Source: Thermoplasmata archaeon | Lineage (GTDB): Archaea; Thermoplasmatota; Thermoplasmata; Lutacidiplasmatales; UBA184 | NCBI GenBank assembly: GCA_030038885.1 | Contig: JASHQY010000111.1 | Location: 1 to 18,064, forward strand | DNA: 18,064 nt | Direction of reading: 5' to 3' | Shown here: piece after piece, positions 6,372 through 13,170 of the stretch | How positions within the stretch are numbered: position 1 is the stretch's first letter | Layout: each line of letters begins with the position of its first letter | The notes under the pieces: generated by a model | Database searches by the model: none | What the model saw: the letters and a program-made list of their open reading frames with translations, nothing else | What the model was told of the DNA's origin: nothing | Made by a program: the position numbers and the translations under genes

Positions 6372-7955
6372 GTGGGAGCGGGGGACCCGACCACCGGGAG
6401 CGCCGCGGGCACGGAGCGGACCCGTCCGTTCGGCGGGCTCTCCGAGATCAGCGCCCTGCTCGTGCTGGTCGGGGTGTTCTTCGCGATCCTGATGGGCGCG
6501 ATGGACTCGCTCGTCGTCGCGACCGTCCTCCCGACGATCGCGCGGGACCTGCACGAGGTCGATGGCGTGACGTTCGTCGTGAGCGCCTACCTGATCTCCT
6601 CAACGATCGCGATCCCGATCTTCGCCCGCCTCTCGGACATCGCGAGCCGACGCAACGTCTTCCTCGCCGGGCTCGTGATCTTCATCGTCGGGTCGGCGCT
6701 CGCCGGTCTCAGCCAGAACCTGACCGAGCTGATCGTCTTCCGGGGCGTCCAGGGGTTCGGCGGCGGCGGAGTGTTCCCGGTCGCGATCGCGATGGTCGCG
6801 GTCCTGTTCCCGCCGGCCACGCGCACCCGCGTCACCGGCATCCTGTCGGGCGCCGCCGGGGTCGCGATCGTGCTCGGGCCGCTCGTGGGGAGCGCGATCG
6901 TGTCCGTGACGACATGGCGGTGGGTGTTCTACATCAACCTCCCGTTCGGTGCCCTCGCGATCCTCGTGCTGGTCTTCGCGGTCGGCCCGCTGCGGGCCTC
7001 CGTTCGGGAGCGCTTCGACACAGCCGGCGCTGCCCTCCTCTCGGGCTGGGTCGGAACGCTGATGTTCGCGCTCGTGCAGGTCGCGGACGCGGGCTGGGCG
7101 TGGACCGATCCCCGCACGCTCGGCCTCCTCGGGAGCGCGATCGCGCTCTTCGGTGCGTTCCTGGCGTGGGAGCTTCGGGCTTCCCAGCCTCTCGTTCCGC
7201 TGCGCCTGATGGGCCAGCGGGTCCTCGCGGCGAGCAGCGGCGCGATGCTGTTCACCGGCGTCGTCTTCAGCGCCCTCATCACGTTCCTCTCGGTCTTTGT
7301 CGGGATCGTCCTCCTCCCGAACAACCCGAACTCGACCGCCGACGTTCGGGACATCATCTACTTCCTCGCGGTGCCGCTCGTGGCCGGGGCCGCCCTCGGT
7401 GGACAGATCCTGCTCCGGGTGTCCTACCGGAACATGATCGCGACCGGGCTCCTCGCGGCGGGGCTCGTCGGCCTCCTCCTGACCCACCTCACTCCCACGA
7501 CCCCGCTGTGGGTCCTCGCCGGCGGGTTCCTCCCGGTGGGCGGCCTCGCGCTCCCGCTGGTCCCGATGGGATTCGGCCTCGGGCTCTCGCTCTCGGGGGT
7601 CACGATCGCCGTCCAGAACGAGTCCCCCGCGGCCGACGTCGGCGCCGCGATCGGGCTCACGCGCTTCCTCCAGAGCCTCGGCGGGGCGGTCGGGATCTCG
7701 CTCCTGACGGTCTTCGAGGCCTGGCGCTTCGGGGTCCTCTCGCAGGGTGCCACGAGCCCGGCGGCGGTCGAGAGCGCTCTCGTGAACACGTACAACGAGA
7801 TCTTCTTGGTGCTGGCGATCTGCATCCTGCTCGCGTTCGCCTTCTCGCTCCTCTACGTGGGGCACGTTCCGCGCACGAGCGCCGAGGACCCCGAGGAGGG
7901 CGGGACGGGAACCGCGGGCATGGAAGACCCCCTCCGGACGACCCTGCCCCCCTGA
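6372..7955 (+). CDS. MFS multidrug exporter, DHA2 (EmrB/QacA-like) type
   Basis: From GTG 6372 the protein has 527 residues and about 14 hydrophobic helices, the size and pattern of the DHA2 drug:proton antiporters. TM1 carries the family phrase GAMDSLVVATVLPTIARDL (42-60), motif A is ARLSDIASRRN (85-95), the TM4 region has FRGVQGFGGGGVFPVA, and GVAIVLGPLVGSAI matches the antiporter motif C region. It sits in the cytoplasmic membrane and likely expels hydrophobic toxicants. An in-frame GTG at 6315 would add 19 residues but would lie inside the operator and TATA region, so 6372 is preferred; a GGGGGA stretch lies just upstream of it. It is divergent from the TetR gene and presumably controlled by it. 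Confidence 0.92.
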   Translation: MGAGDPTTGSAAGTERTRPFGGLSEISALLVLVGVFFAILMGAMDSLVVATVLPTIARDLHEVDGVTFVVSAYLISSTIAIPIFARLSDIASRRNVFLAGLVIFIVGSALAGLSQNLTELIVFRGVQGFGGGGVFPVAIAMVAVLFPPATRTRVTGILSGAAGVAIVLGPLVGSAIVSVTTWRWVFYINLPFGALAILVLVFAVGPLRASVRERFDTAGAALLSGWVGTLMFALVQVADAGWAWTDPRTLGLLGSAIALFGAFLAWELRASQPLVPLRLMGQRVLAASSGAMLFTGVVFSALITFLSVFVGIVLLPNNPNSTADVRDIIYFLAVPLVAGAALGGQILLRVSYRNMIATGLLAAGLVGLLLTHLTPTTPLWVLAGGFLPVGGLALPLVPMGFGLGLSLSGVTIAVQNESPAADVGAAIGLTRFLQSLGGAVGISLLTVFEAWRFGVLSQGATSPAAVESALVNTYNEIFLVLAICILLAFAFSLLYVGHVPRTSAEDPEEGGTGTAGMEDPLRTTLPP

Positions 7956-8031
7956 GGACGCCCGAGGACCGAGGACGGACGGACCGGCTTATGCGGGGGA
8001 GCACCTACCCCGGTCCGAGACCTTCGGCGCG

Positions 8032-8730
8032 ATGGATCCCTCTCCGGCGCGAGTGCATTGGGCCGTCGCGATCGCCGCGCTCTGGGGGACGGTCACTGGC
8101 TCCCTGGTCGCCGCGTCGATCGCGCTGCCGTCCGGGGGCCCGACCCCGGTCCTCGGGGGCGCTGCGGCGATCTTCGTGGGATCGTTCCTCGGTGCGGCGG
8201 TGGGGGCGGCCACGGGAGCCGTGCCGGCATTCGTCCTGGGTCGGTGGGGCTCGCCCCGGGCCGGGACGATCGTGGGCGCGGTCGCGGGGCTCGCCCTCGG
8301 CGGAGCGATGGGGCTCACGGCCGAGGGCGTCGCGCAGTACTGGATCCGCACGTACTCGGCCGATCCGCTGGCCGGTGCGCTGGTCGCGGGAGGGATCGCC
8401 GGAGCCCTGGTCGGAATCGCGACCGCCGCGGTCCTAAGGATCCTGCGAAGGTCCGGGACGCCGGTCCGGCGGCTCGTGCAGTTCGCGGGAGTGGTCGGCG
8501 GCCTCGCCGGCGCGTTCGCCGGGATCGGCGGGGCGGGGATCGGGGCCGGGCTGGCCCAGTCGTCCATGGTCTGCCCGGACGGCGCTTCCTGCGTCTCCGG
8601 GGTACTGGCGGGTTCGCTCTTGGCCGGCCTGTGGATCGGCGCGCTGATGGGGGCGATCGGCGCGATGGTCACCGCGGAGATCCTCGGGCTCCTTCCGCCT
8701 CCGCGCCCGCTCGACACCTCGGCCGAGTAG
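8032..8730 (+). CDS. Gly/Ala-rich multi-pass membrane protein, unknown function
   Basis: The protein is 232 aa from an ATG with five to six hydrophobic helices. The helices are packed with small-residue repeats of glycine-zipper type (GAAVGAATGAVPA, GAVAGLALGGAMG, GGIAGALVG, GGLAGAFAGIGGAGIGAG), suggesting very tight helix packing. The loop after residue 180 has a Cys pair (MVCPDGASCVSG). No catalytic or transport motif was seen and I do not recognise a family. A CTTATG box at 7988-7993 would give a leader of about 15-20 bases. The gene stands between the exporter and the DinB-like gene on the same strand with its own promoter-like box, so an operon is not required. Confidence 0.75.
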   Translation: MDPSPARVHWAVAIAALWGTVTGSLVAASIALPSGGPTPVLGGAAAIFVGSFLGAAVGAATGAVPAFVLGRWGSPRAGTIVGAVAGLALGGAMGLTAEGVAQYWIRTYSADPLAGALVAGGIAGALVGIATAAVLRILRRSGTPVRRLVQFAGVVGGLAGAFAGIGGAGIGAGLAQSSMVCPDGASCVSGVLAGSLLAGLWIGALMGAIGAMVTAEILGLLPPPRPLDTSAE

Positions 8731-8798
8731 CGTATCCCCCCGACGGACGTTATCGGCTCGGGGCCCTTGGAGGCCGAGGCCGAGGCCCTTCTCCGTCC

Positions 8799-9458
8799 AT
8801 GCCGCGACCCCCGATCTCCGCTCCCGGGCAGCTCCTCACTCCGGCGCAGGCACGGAGGCTCTACGCGTACAATCGGGCGGTCTTCGACCGGTTCGTCCGT
8901 CGGGTCCGGGGGCTCCCCGGACGCGCCGCGCGCCGACACCGGGGGATCGGCCACCAGTCGCTGTTCGATACTCTCGTCCATGTCCTGAACGTCCACGAGG
9001 TCTGGCTGGGCTACGTCCTGACCGGCCGCACGTCCGACGCGGAGCTGGAACGGCTGTTCGCGGACCCGACCCGGCGGCCGAAGGACTGGCGGGGGTTTCG
9101 CACGTACTCGCGCCGCGTGTGGGCCACGGTGGACCGGTACCTCGCGCGGGCCTCGGCGCGCGCGCTCCACCGGCCGGTCCACGTCTATTGGATGCCCGGA
9201 ACCTACGCGGCGTCGGACGGGGTCCTGCAGGCGACCCTGGAGCAGGCGCATCATCTCGGAGAGATCATCGGGGCGCTCTGGCAGGACGATCTCCCCCCGC
9301 CGGAGATGACCTGGATCGGCGTGGGCCGCTCCGTCGCGCGTCGGCGCCCCCGGCGGAGCGCGGGCGCCGGACCGACCGGCCGGAGCGACCGACGGTCCGC
9401 CTCGGCGGGGCCCCGGCACACGGCGGCGACTCCGCGCCAGCGGAATCGAGCTCTTTAG
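8799..9458 (+). CDS. DinB/YfiT-like putative metalloprotein
   Basis: The protein is 219 aa from ATG 8799. It shows the DinB four-helix pattern: an N-terminal helix with TPAQARRLYAYNRAVFDRFV, then HQSLFDTLVHVLNVHEVWLGYVL with His61 and His66, a middle part with PKDWRGFRTYSRRVWATVDRYL, and LQATLEQAHHLGEIIGAL with His151/152. The spaced histidines fit the three-His metal site of this superfamily, whose members include thiol-dependent transferases, though most are uncharacterised. The last 45 residues are Arg/Ser/Pro-rich and look disordered. The frame stays open far upstream of 8799, but that part overlaps the preceding gene and lacks family similarity. A TTATC box at 8750-8754 is the likely promoter. 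The stop codon TAG is part of the TATA box of the next gene. Confidence 0.8.
   Translation: MPRPPISAPGQLLTPAQARRLYAYNRAVFDRFVRRVRGLPGRAARRHRGIGHQSLFDTLVHVLNVHEVWLGYVLTGRTSDAELERLFADPTRRPKDWRGFRTYSRRVWATVDRYLARASARALHRPVHVYWMPGTYAASDGVLQATLEQAHHLGEIIGALWQDDLPPPEMTWIGVGRSVARRRPRRSAGAGPTGRSDRRSASAGPRHTAATPRQRNRAL
9453..9458 (+). promoter_or_regulatory. TATA-like box of the S33 hydrolase, overlapping the DinB stop codon
   Basis: CTTTAG at 9453-9458 contains the TAG stop of the preceding gene. Its first T is 27 bases upstream of GTG 9481, the spacing expected for a leaderless archaeal message, and it decides between the two in-frame GTG starts (9469 and 9481). Confidence 0.5.
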
Positions 9459-9480
9459 CCACCGGCGGGTGAGGCCGGCC

Positions 9481-10395
9481 GTGCGCGACCCCTCCGAATC
9501 CCGGTTCCTCGACGTGGAGGGCTACAAGATCTACGTGCGGACGTTCGGCGCGGCGCATCGCGAGCGCACTCTGCTCTGCGTCCACGGGGGGCCCGGCGCG
9601 ACCCACGACTACCTGCTCCCGCTCGCCGACCTCGCCCGACACGGCTACCGCGTCGTCTTCTACGACGCGCTCGGCTGCGGCCGCTCGGACCTGCCCGCCG
9701 GCACGGGGCTGTTCACCTTCGAGCACGATCTGAAGGTGCTCGACGCGGTCCGTCGCTCGCTCGACGGCGACCGGGTGCATCTGATGGGATCGAGCTACGG
9801 CGGCATGCTGGCGCTCGCGTACGCCGCCCGGCACTCCCGCCACCTGAAGAGCCTCAACTCGACCGGTGGCCTCTCCGACGTCCCGCTCGCGGCGCGGGAG
9901 ATGCGCCGGCTGGTCCGGGGCCTCCCCGCGAGGACCCGGGCGACGCTCCGAGAGTACGGTGCCCGGGGCGAGTACCTCCACCCCGCCTACGAGGCCGCGG
10001 CGCTCGAGTTCTACCGCCGGCACGTCTGCCGCCTCTGGCCGTGGCCGGCCGAGGTGGCCAGCTCGCTCGTCCGGATCAGCCGGCCGGTCTACAACACCAT
10101 GAACGGCCCCAACGAGTTCACGATCGTCGGGAATACCAAGGACATCGACTTCACGTCCGACCTCCGGCGCATCTCGGTCCCCTCGCTCGTGATCCACGGG
10201 CGGTACGACGAGGTGACGCCGGTGGTCGGGGAGCGGATCCACCGGGCGATCCCGGGATCACTGTTCCACGTCTTCCCGCGGAGCTCGCATCTCAGCTTCT
10301 GGGAGCAGCGGCCGGAGTACCTGCGCCTCGTGGCGGGCTTCCTCGGAATGGCGGAGCGCGCCCTCGATCTTCGGGCGACGAGCGCGGCGCGCTAG
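9481..10395 (+). CDS. alpha/beta hydrolase, proline iminopeptidase type (family S33)
   Basis: From GTG 9481 the protein has 304 residues, typical for S33 proline iminopeptidases and the tricorn-interacting factor F1 of Thermoplasma. The oxyanion motif HGGPG is at 35-39, YDALGCGRSD at 61-70 matches the family DQxGxGxSD phrase, and the nucleophile elbow GSSYGG gives Ser105. Asp243 (GRYDEVTP) and His270 (SSHLSFWE) complete the triad. Such enzymes release N-terminal residues, often proline, from short peptides in the cytoplasm, acting downstream of the proteasome or tricorn. The helical cap region (about 135-225) is present. GTG 9469 would add four residues, but the TATA-like CTTTAG lies too close to it. 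Other S33-fold esterase activity cannot be excluded. Confidence 0.88.
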   Translation: MRDPSESRFLDVEGYKIYVRTFGAAHRERTLLCVHGGPGATHDYLLPLADLARHGYRVVFYDALGCGRSDLPAGTGLFTFEHDLKVLDAVRRSLDGDRVHLMGSSYGGMLALAYAARHSRHLKSLNSTGGLSDVPLAAREMRRLVRGLPARTRATLREYGARGEYLHPAYEAAALEFYRRHVCRLWPWPAEVASSLVRISRPVYNTMNGPNEFTIVGNTKDIDFTSDLRRISVPSLVIHGRYDEVTPVVGERIHRAIPGSLFHVFPRSSHLSFWEQRPEYLRLVAGFLGMAERALDLRATSAAR

Positions 10396-10485
10396 CTCAC
10401 CCCCGCCCGGCCGTTCGGCCCGCTCCACGGGGAACGCCCGCCTCCGTCGCTCCGATCGGGAGGGTCGCACCCGGACTCCGGCGAG

Positions 10486-11100
10486 CTACGGCAGGCTGAC
10501 GGTCACTGCCCCGGAGTAGCCGTGGGTGCCCAGAACCTGGAGGGTCTTGCCGTCGTCGAACGGCGAGGAGGTCGTGCTCCCGAACTGCACCCAGATCACG
10601 TCGAGGTCGGTGACGGGGGTCGACGCGCTCTTGCCGGAGGCGTACGTCTGCCAGCTGGTCACGACGAACGCTGCCTTGTTCGCGACCTCGGTGGAGGCGA
10701 CCAGCGCCCCCTTCTGATCGACGATCGCGATCATCGCGTAGTTGGCGGTGACCGTGTGGATCGAACCTGTCGACTCGAGCACCCGGAAGTTGAGGTTCCC
10801 GAGCGTGAGCCCCCCACCGGCCTGGTCGATCGGGACCGAGTAGCAGTAGTGGCTCTTCTCGCAGTACGAGGTGCTCGCGGAGGTGCCCACGAACTGACCG
10901 GCGGGTCCCGCGTAGAGCTCGGTGCCGAGGGGGACGCTCGCGGTGCCGGAATGCGTCAGCCCGGCCACGAGGACGTACAGCACGGCCGCGAGCACGACCG
11001 TGATCGCGACCAGCAGGATCGTCGCGATGATCGGGGAGACCCCGCCCCGTCCCCGTCGCCCGCGCGGACGCGACTGCCGGAAACCTCCGAACCGCTGCAC
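10486..11100 (-). CDS. archaeal type IV pilin-like protein (Pilin_N class III signal)
   Basis: From GTG 11100 the protein has 204 residues. The N-terminus is basic (RQSRPRGRRGRGG) and runs into VSPIIATILLVAITVVLAAV, the hallmark of archaeal type IV pilin N-terminal domains; prepilin peptidase would cut near residues 19-21. The hydrophobic helix (about 24-45) would anchor the protein in the membrane or form the pilus core. The outer domain is rich in Ser, Thr and Gly and beta-like, with a Cys pair (SYCEKSHYC) that may form a disulfide. No assembly ATPase, platform protein or peptidase gene is nearby, so assembly would rely on genes elsewhere. No ATG, GTG or TTG was seen in frame between 11100 and the TATA-like CTTATCTAC at 11176-11184, so GTG 11100 is chosen with a leader of about 50 bases. 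Confidence 0.85.
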   Translation of the reverse strand: MQRFGGFRQSRPRGRRGRGGVSPIIATILLVAITVVLAAVLYVLVAGLTHSGTASVPLGTELYAGPAGQFVGTSASTSYCEKSHYCYSVPIDQAGGGLTLGNLNFRVLESTGSIHTVTANYAMIAIVDQKGALVASTEVANKAAFVVTSWQTYASGKSASTPVTDLDVIWVQFGSTTSSPFDDGKTLQVLGTHGYSGAVTVSLP

Positions 11101-11155
11101 GCTTGCGCTGCCGCTGACAGCCCAGCGCCGTAGCGGCCGGGCCCCCGTCTCGCGC

Positions 11156-11184
11156 GGGGCTCTTGCGAGCCCCTCGTAGATAAG
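11156..11184 (-). promoter_or_regulatory. pilin promoter region with TATA-like box and adjacent perfect hairpin
   Basis: CTTATCTAC (11176-11184, minus strand) is a TATA-like box. Immediately downstream, GGGGCTC-TTGC-GAGCCCC (11156-11173) is a perfect 7-bp inverted repeat that ends about where transcription would start. It could be an operator for the pilin gene, or a stem in transcripts running in from the SRPBCC gene, whose stop is 43 bases upstream. Confidence 0.4.
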
Positions 11185-11216
11185 ACGACCGGTCGAGCGG
11201 TCTCGGGGGTCCCGCC

Positions 11217-11747
11217 TCAGCGCGCCGGACGTCGACGCGTCCGCCCCGCGCGGGCCGACGGGCGCACCGCGGTACGGGCGCTCCGACGGTAATCGCGCTC
11301 GAGCGCCCGCCCGAACCGAGACCACATCACCTCGAGATTCCGCAGGACCGCCGCCGCGGTGGGCGGCTCCGGGTCGAGCGCGGTGGCCTGCCGGATTCCT
11401 CGGATCCGAAGTCCGGTCGTTCCGTCCGGAAACGCGTTCAGCGTGTAGTCGATGCTCCACGACCGGTGCGTGCCGTCCGATTCGGCATGCCATCGGTCCG
11501 GAGGGTGGAGCGCGACGGTCTGTCGGTTCAGGAACCACCCGTTCCCGCGATCCCCCAGGTCCTCGTAGACGACCGTTCCCGCCTCGCGGCGAAGGATCCG
11601 ACGGGTGTACGGGGCCTGTTCGATCCCCGGGTCGTCGGGAGCGTAGTCGGTGCACCAGAGAAAGACGTACGGGAGGGGGGCGCGGAATCGGTGCTCGAAG
11701 CGGATCTGTAGGCGTCGACGCGGGAGGGGACGGGGGCGGCCCACCAT
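11217..11747 (-). CDS. SRPBCC (START/polyketide-cyclase-like) fold protein
   Basis: From ATG 11747 the protein has 176 residues. It starts with a basic stretch and a strand (LQIRFEHRFRAPLPYVFLWCTDYAPDDPG) that matches the opening strand and helix of SRPBCC hydrophobic-pocket proteins. It continues with the strand series (RRILRREAGTVVYEDLGD, WFLNRQTVALHPPDRWHAES, RSWSIDYTLNAFPDGTTGLRIRG) and ends with a long helix (AAAVLRNLEVMWSRFGRALERDY). The last 20 residues are Arg-rich. Members bind lipids, steroids or polyketides, or are of unknown role. ATG 11747 is preferred over GTG 11759 because a TTAG box (11771-11774) lies 24-27 bases upstream; a GGAGG sequence also precedes it. The gene is divergent from the PadR operon. 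Confidence 0.7.
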   Translation of the reverse strand: MVGRPRPLPRRRLQIRFEHRFRAPLPYVFLWCTDYAPDDPGIEQAPYTRRILRREAGTVVYEDLGDRGNGWFLNRQTVALHPPDRWHAESDGTHRSWSIDYTLNAFPDGTTGLRIRGIRQATALDPEPPTAAAVLRNLEVMWSRFGRALERDYRRSARTAVRPSARAGRTRRRPAR

Positions 11748-11818
11748 CGCCCCCTCCACGCACCGGCGCCCTAAGCGGCTTCGCCCGCTCCCGGTTCGGG
11801 CGGCCGACCGGAAAGGCC

Positions 11819-11845
11819 CTTATGCATGCGATATATCGCGACATA
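11819..11845. promoter_or_regulatory. PadR promoter with perfect palindrome GCGATATATCGC
   Basis: GCGATATATCGC (11828-11839) is a perfect 12-bp palindrome just upstream of ATG 11851. It is flanked by TATG (11821-11824) and CATA (11842-11845), extending the dyad with one base of asymmetry. CTTATG at 11819-11824 has the right distance (about 30 bases) to act as TATA box for a leaderless message. Dyads with outer ATG/CAT-type arms are typical of PadR operators, so self-repression is likely. Confidence 0.65.
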
Positions 11846-11850
11846 TTGGT

Positions 11851-12336
11851 ATGGAACCGTTCGATCGGGCGAACGTGTCGTTCCGGCACGCGATGCGCCG
11901 CGGCGCGGCCCGCCTGCTCATCCTCAAGGTGCTCACCGAGGGTCCGCACCACGGCTACACGATCGCCCGACGGATCTCCGAGCTGTTCCGCGGGGAGTAC
12001 GATCCCAGCCCGGGCGTGATCTACCCCACGCTGCAGGCCCTCGAGGACGTCGGTCAGGTCCGCGGCGCGCGCTCCGAGGGCCGGGTCGTCTACGCGATCA
12101 CGCCCGTGGGACGGGCGGAGCTCGCTCGCCACCGAACGGACCTCGCGCTCGTCCTCCGCGGCGCCGGCGTTCCCGGGCACGATCCCGCCCGACCGATCGC
12201 CCGGGCCGCGGATCGGCTGCGGCGCGTGCTGCTGTTCTACCTTCCGGAGATGTCGACCGCGCAGCGGGTCCGCGTCGCGCGGATGCTGGATGCGACCCGC
12301 GTCGGGATCTCCCGGCTGATGGAGGGGAGCGCGTGA
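11851..12336 (+). CDS. PadR-family transcriptional regulator
   Basis: The protein has 161 residues. The winged helix is clear: GAARLLILKVLTEGPHHGYTIARRI (18-42) followed by the recognition-helix phrase SPGVIYPTLQALEDVGQV (53-70) and the wing (ARSEGRVVYAITPVGRAEL). The C-terminal helical part (about 95-155), used for dimerisation in the family, includes LRRVLLFYLPEMSTAQRVRVARML. PadR proteins are usually repressors whose target is the neighbouring gene. Here the stop codon overlaps the GTG of a DUF998 membrane-protein gene, so both are one operon, and a palindrome covers the promoter. ATG 11851 is the first good start after the TATA box. Confidence 0.93.
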   Translation: MEPFDRANVSFRHAMRRGAARLLILKVLTEGPHHGYTIARRISELFRGEYDPSPGVIYPTLQALEDVGQVRGARSEGRVVYAITPVGRAELARHRTDLALVLRGAGVPGHDPARPIARAADRLRRVLLFYLPEMSTAQRVRVARMLDATRVGISRLMEGSA

Positions 12337-13067
12337 GCGGCCCGACCCCCGCCGGGGCATCGTCGGTTCCGCCCTCCGTCCCCGCGGAGGCGCGACGGGC
12401 GTTCGGGGTCGTCCTCCTGGGAGTCGTGCTCTACGTCGTCCTCGACGTCGTCGCTCAGCTCCTGCCGCCCCACTACAGTCCGATCTCCCAGGCCGAGAGC
12501 GACCTCGCGGTCGGCCCGTACGGGTTCGTCATGACGATCAATTTCGTCAACCGGGGCCTCCTGAGCCTATTGTTCCTCGCGGCGCTGGCCCGGACGGTGG
12601 CGTCGGGGGGCGGGACGCCGGCCCGGTACCGGTCCGGCGAGGTCCTGCTCGCGATCTGGGGCGTCGGCGCGCTCCTCCTCGCCGCGTTCCCGACCGACGT
12701 CCCCTCGACTCCGGTCTCCGGGCACGGGGCGATCCACCTCGTGGTCGCGATCGTGGCGTTCCTCGGCGGCGCCTTCGGCACCTACTTCCTCGCGGTCGGG
12801 TTCCCGGACGATCCACGGCTCGCCCGAACGGAAGCGTTCGCCCGGCCCCTCGCGATCCTCTCGATCGTCCTCTGCCTCCTCGACCTCGGGCTTCCGTTCG
12901 CCGCTCCCCACCTCGCCGCCCGCGTCGGCGGGCTGACCGAGCGGCTCTTCTTGGGATCGGTGCTCCTGTGGATCTTCCTGGTCGCCCTCGTTCTCGCGCG
13001 AATGCGGGGCGACGACCGGGCGGACCCACCGCGACCGGATCCGATCCCGCAGAACCTTCCGGGGTGA
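12333..13067 (+). CDS. DUF998-family membrane protein
   Basis: The protein has 244 residues and about six hydrophobic helices. The opening helix (FGVVLLGVVLYVVLDVVAQLLPPHYSPISQAESDLAVGPYG) with the SPISQAESDLAVGPYG phrase is characteristic of DUF998, followed by a helix containing NFVNRGLLSLLFLAAL and the segment AAFPTDVPSTPVSGHGAIHLVVA with conserved His and acidic residues. DUF998 proteins are of unknown function, with distant similarity to integral membrane hydrolase-like folds; no enzyme activity should be assumed. The GTG start overlaps the PadR TGA (GTGA) and has a strong GGAGG ribosome-binding sequence 8-12 bases upstream, one of the few in the window, as expected for an internal gene. 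Its expression is presumably set by the PadR protein. Confidence 0.85.
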   Translation: MSGPTPAGASSVPPSVPAEARRAFGVVLLGVVLYVVLDVVAQLLPPHYSPISQAESDLAVGPYGFVMTINFVNRGLLSLLFLAALARTVASGGGTPARYRSGEVLLAIWGVGALLLAAFPTDVPSTPVSGHGAIHLVVAIVAFLGGAFGTYFLAVGFPDDPRLARTEAFARPLAILSIVLCLLDLGLPFAAPHLAARVGGLTERLFLGSVLLWIFLVALVLARMRGDDRADPPRPDPIPQNLPG

Positions 13068-13135
13068 CCGGCCCGCGTCCGGCCGCGGACCGGGGCCGTT
13101 CCGCCCCCACCGGAGGGGACCCGCGTCCCGCAAGG

Positions 13136-13141
13136 ACTATC
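13136..13141 (+). promoter_or_regulatory. TATA-like box (ACTATC) of the DUF885 gene
   Basis: ACTATC lies 30-35 bases upstream of ATG 13171 in otherwise very GC-rich DNA. No ribosome-binding sequence precedes the ATG, so the message is probably leaderless or has a leader of a few bases. Confidence 0.45.
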
Positions 13142-13170
13142 TGCGCGCCGGGGTCCCCCGCCCCCGACCG

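Noticed and set aside
11101..12360. Upstream extension of the pilin frame to 12360
   Set aside because: The extension is antisense to the PadR gene and overlaps the SRPBCC gene; the pilin signal sequence fixes the real start close to 11100.
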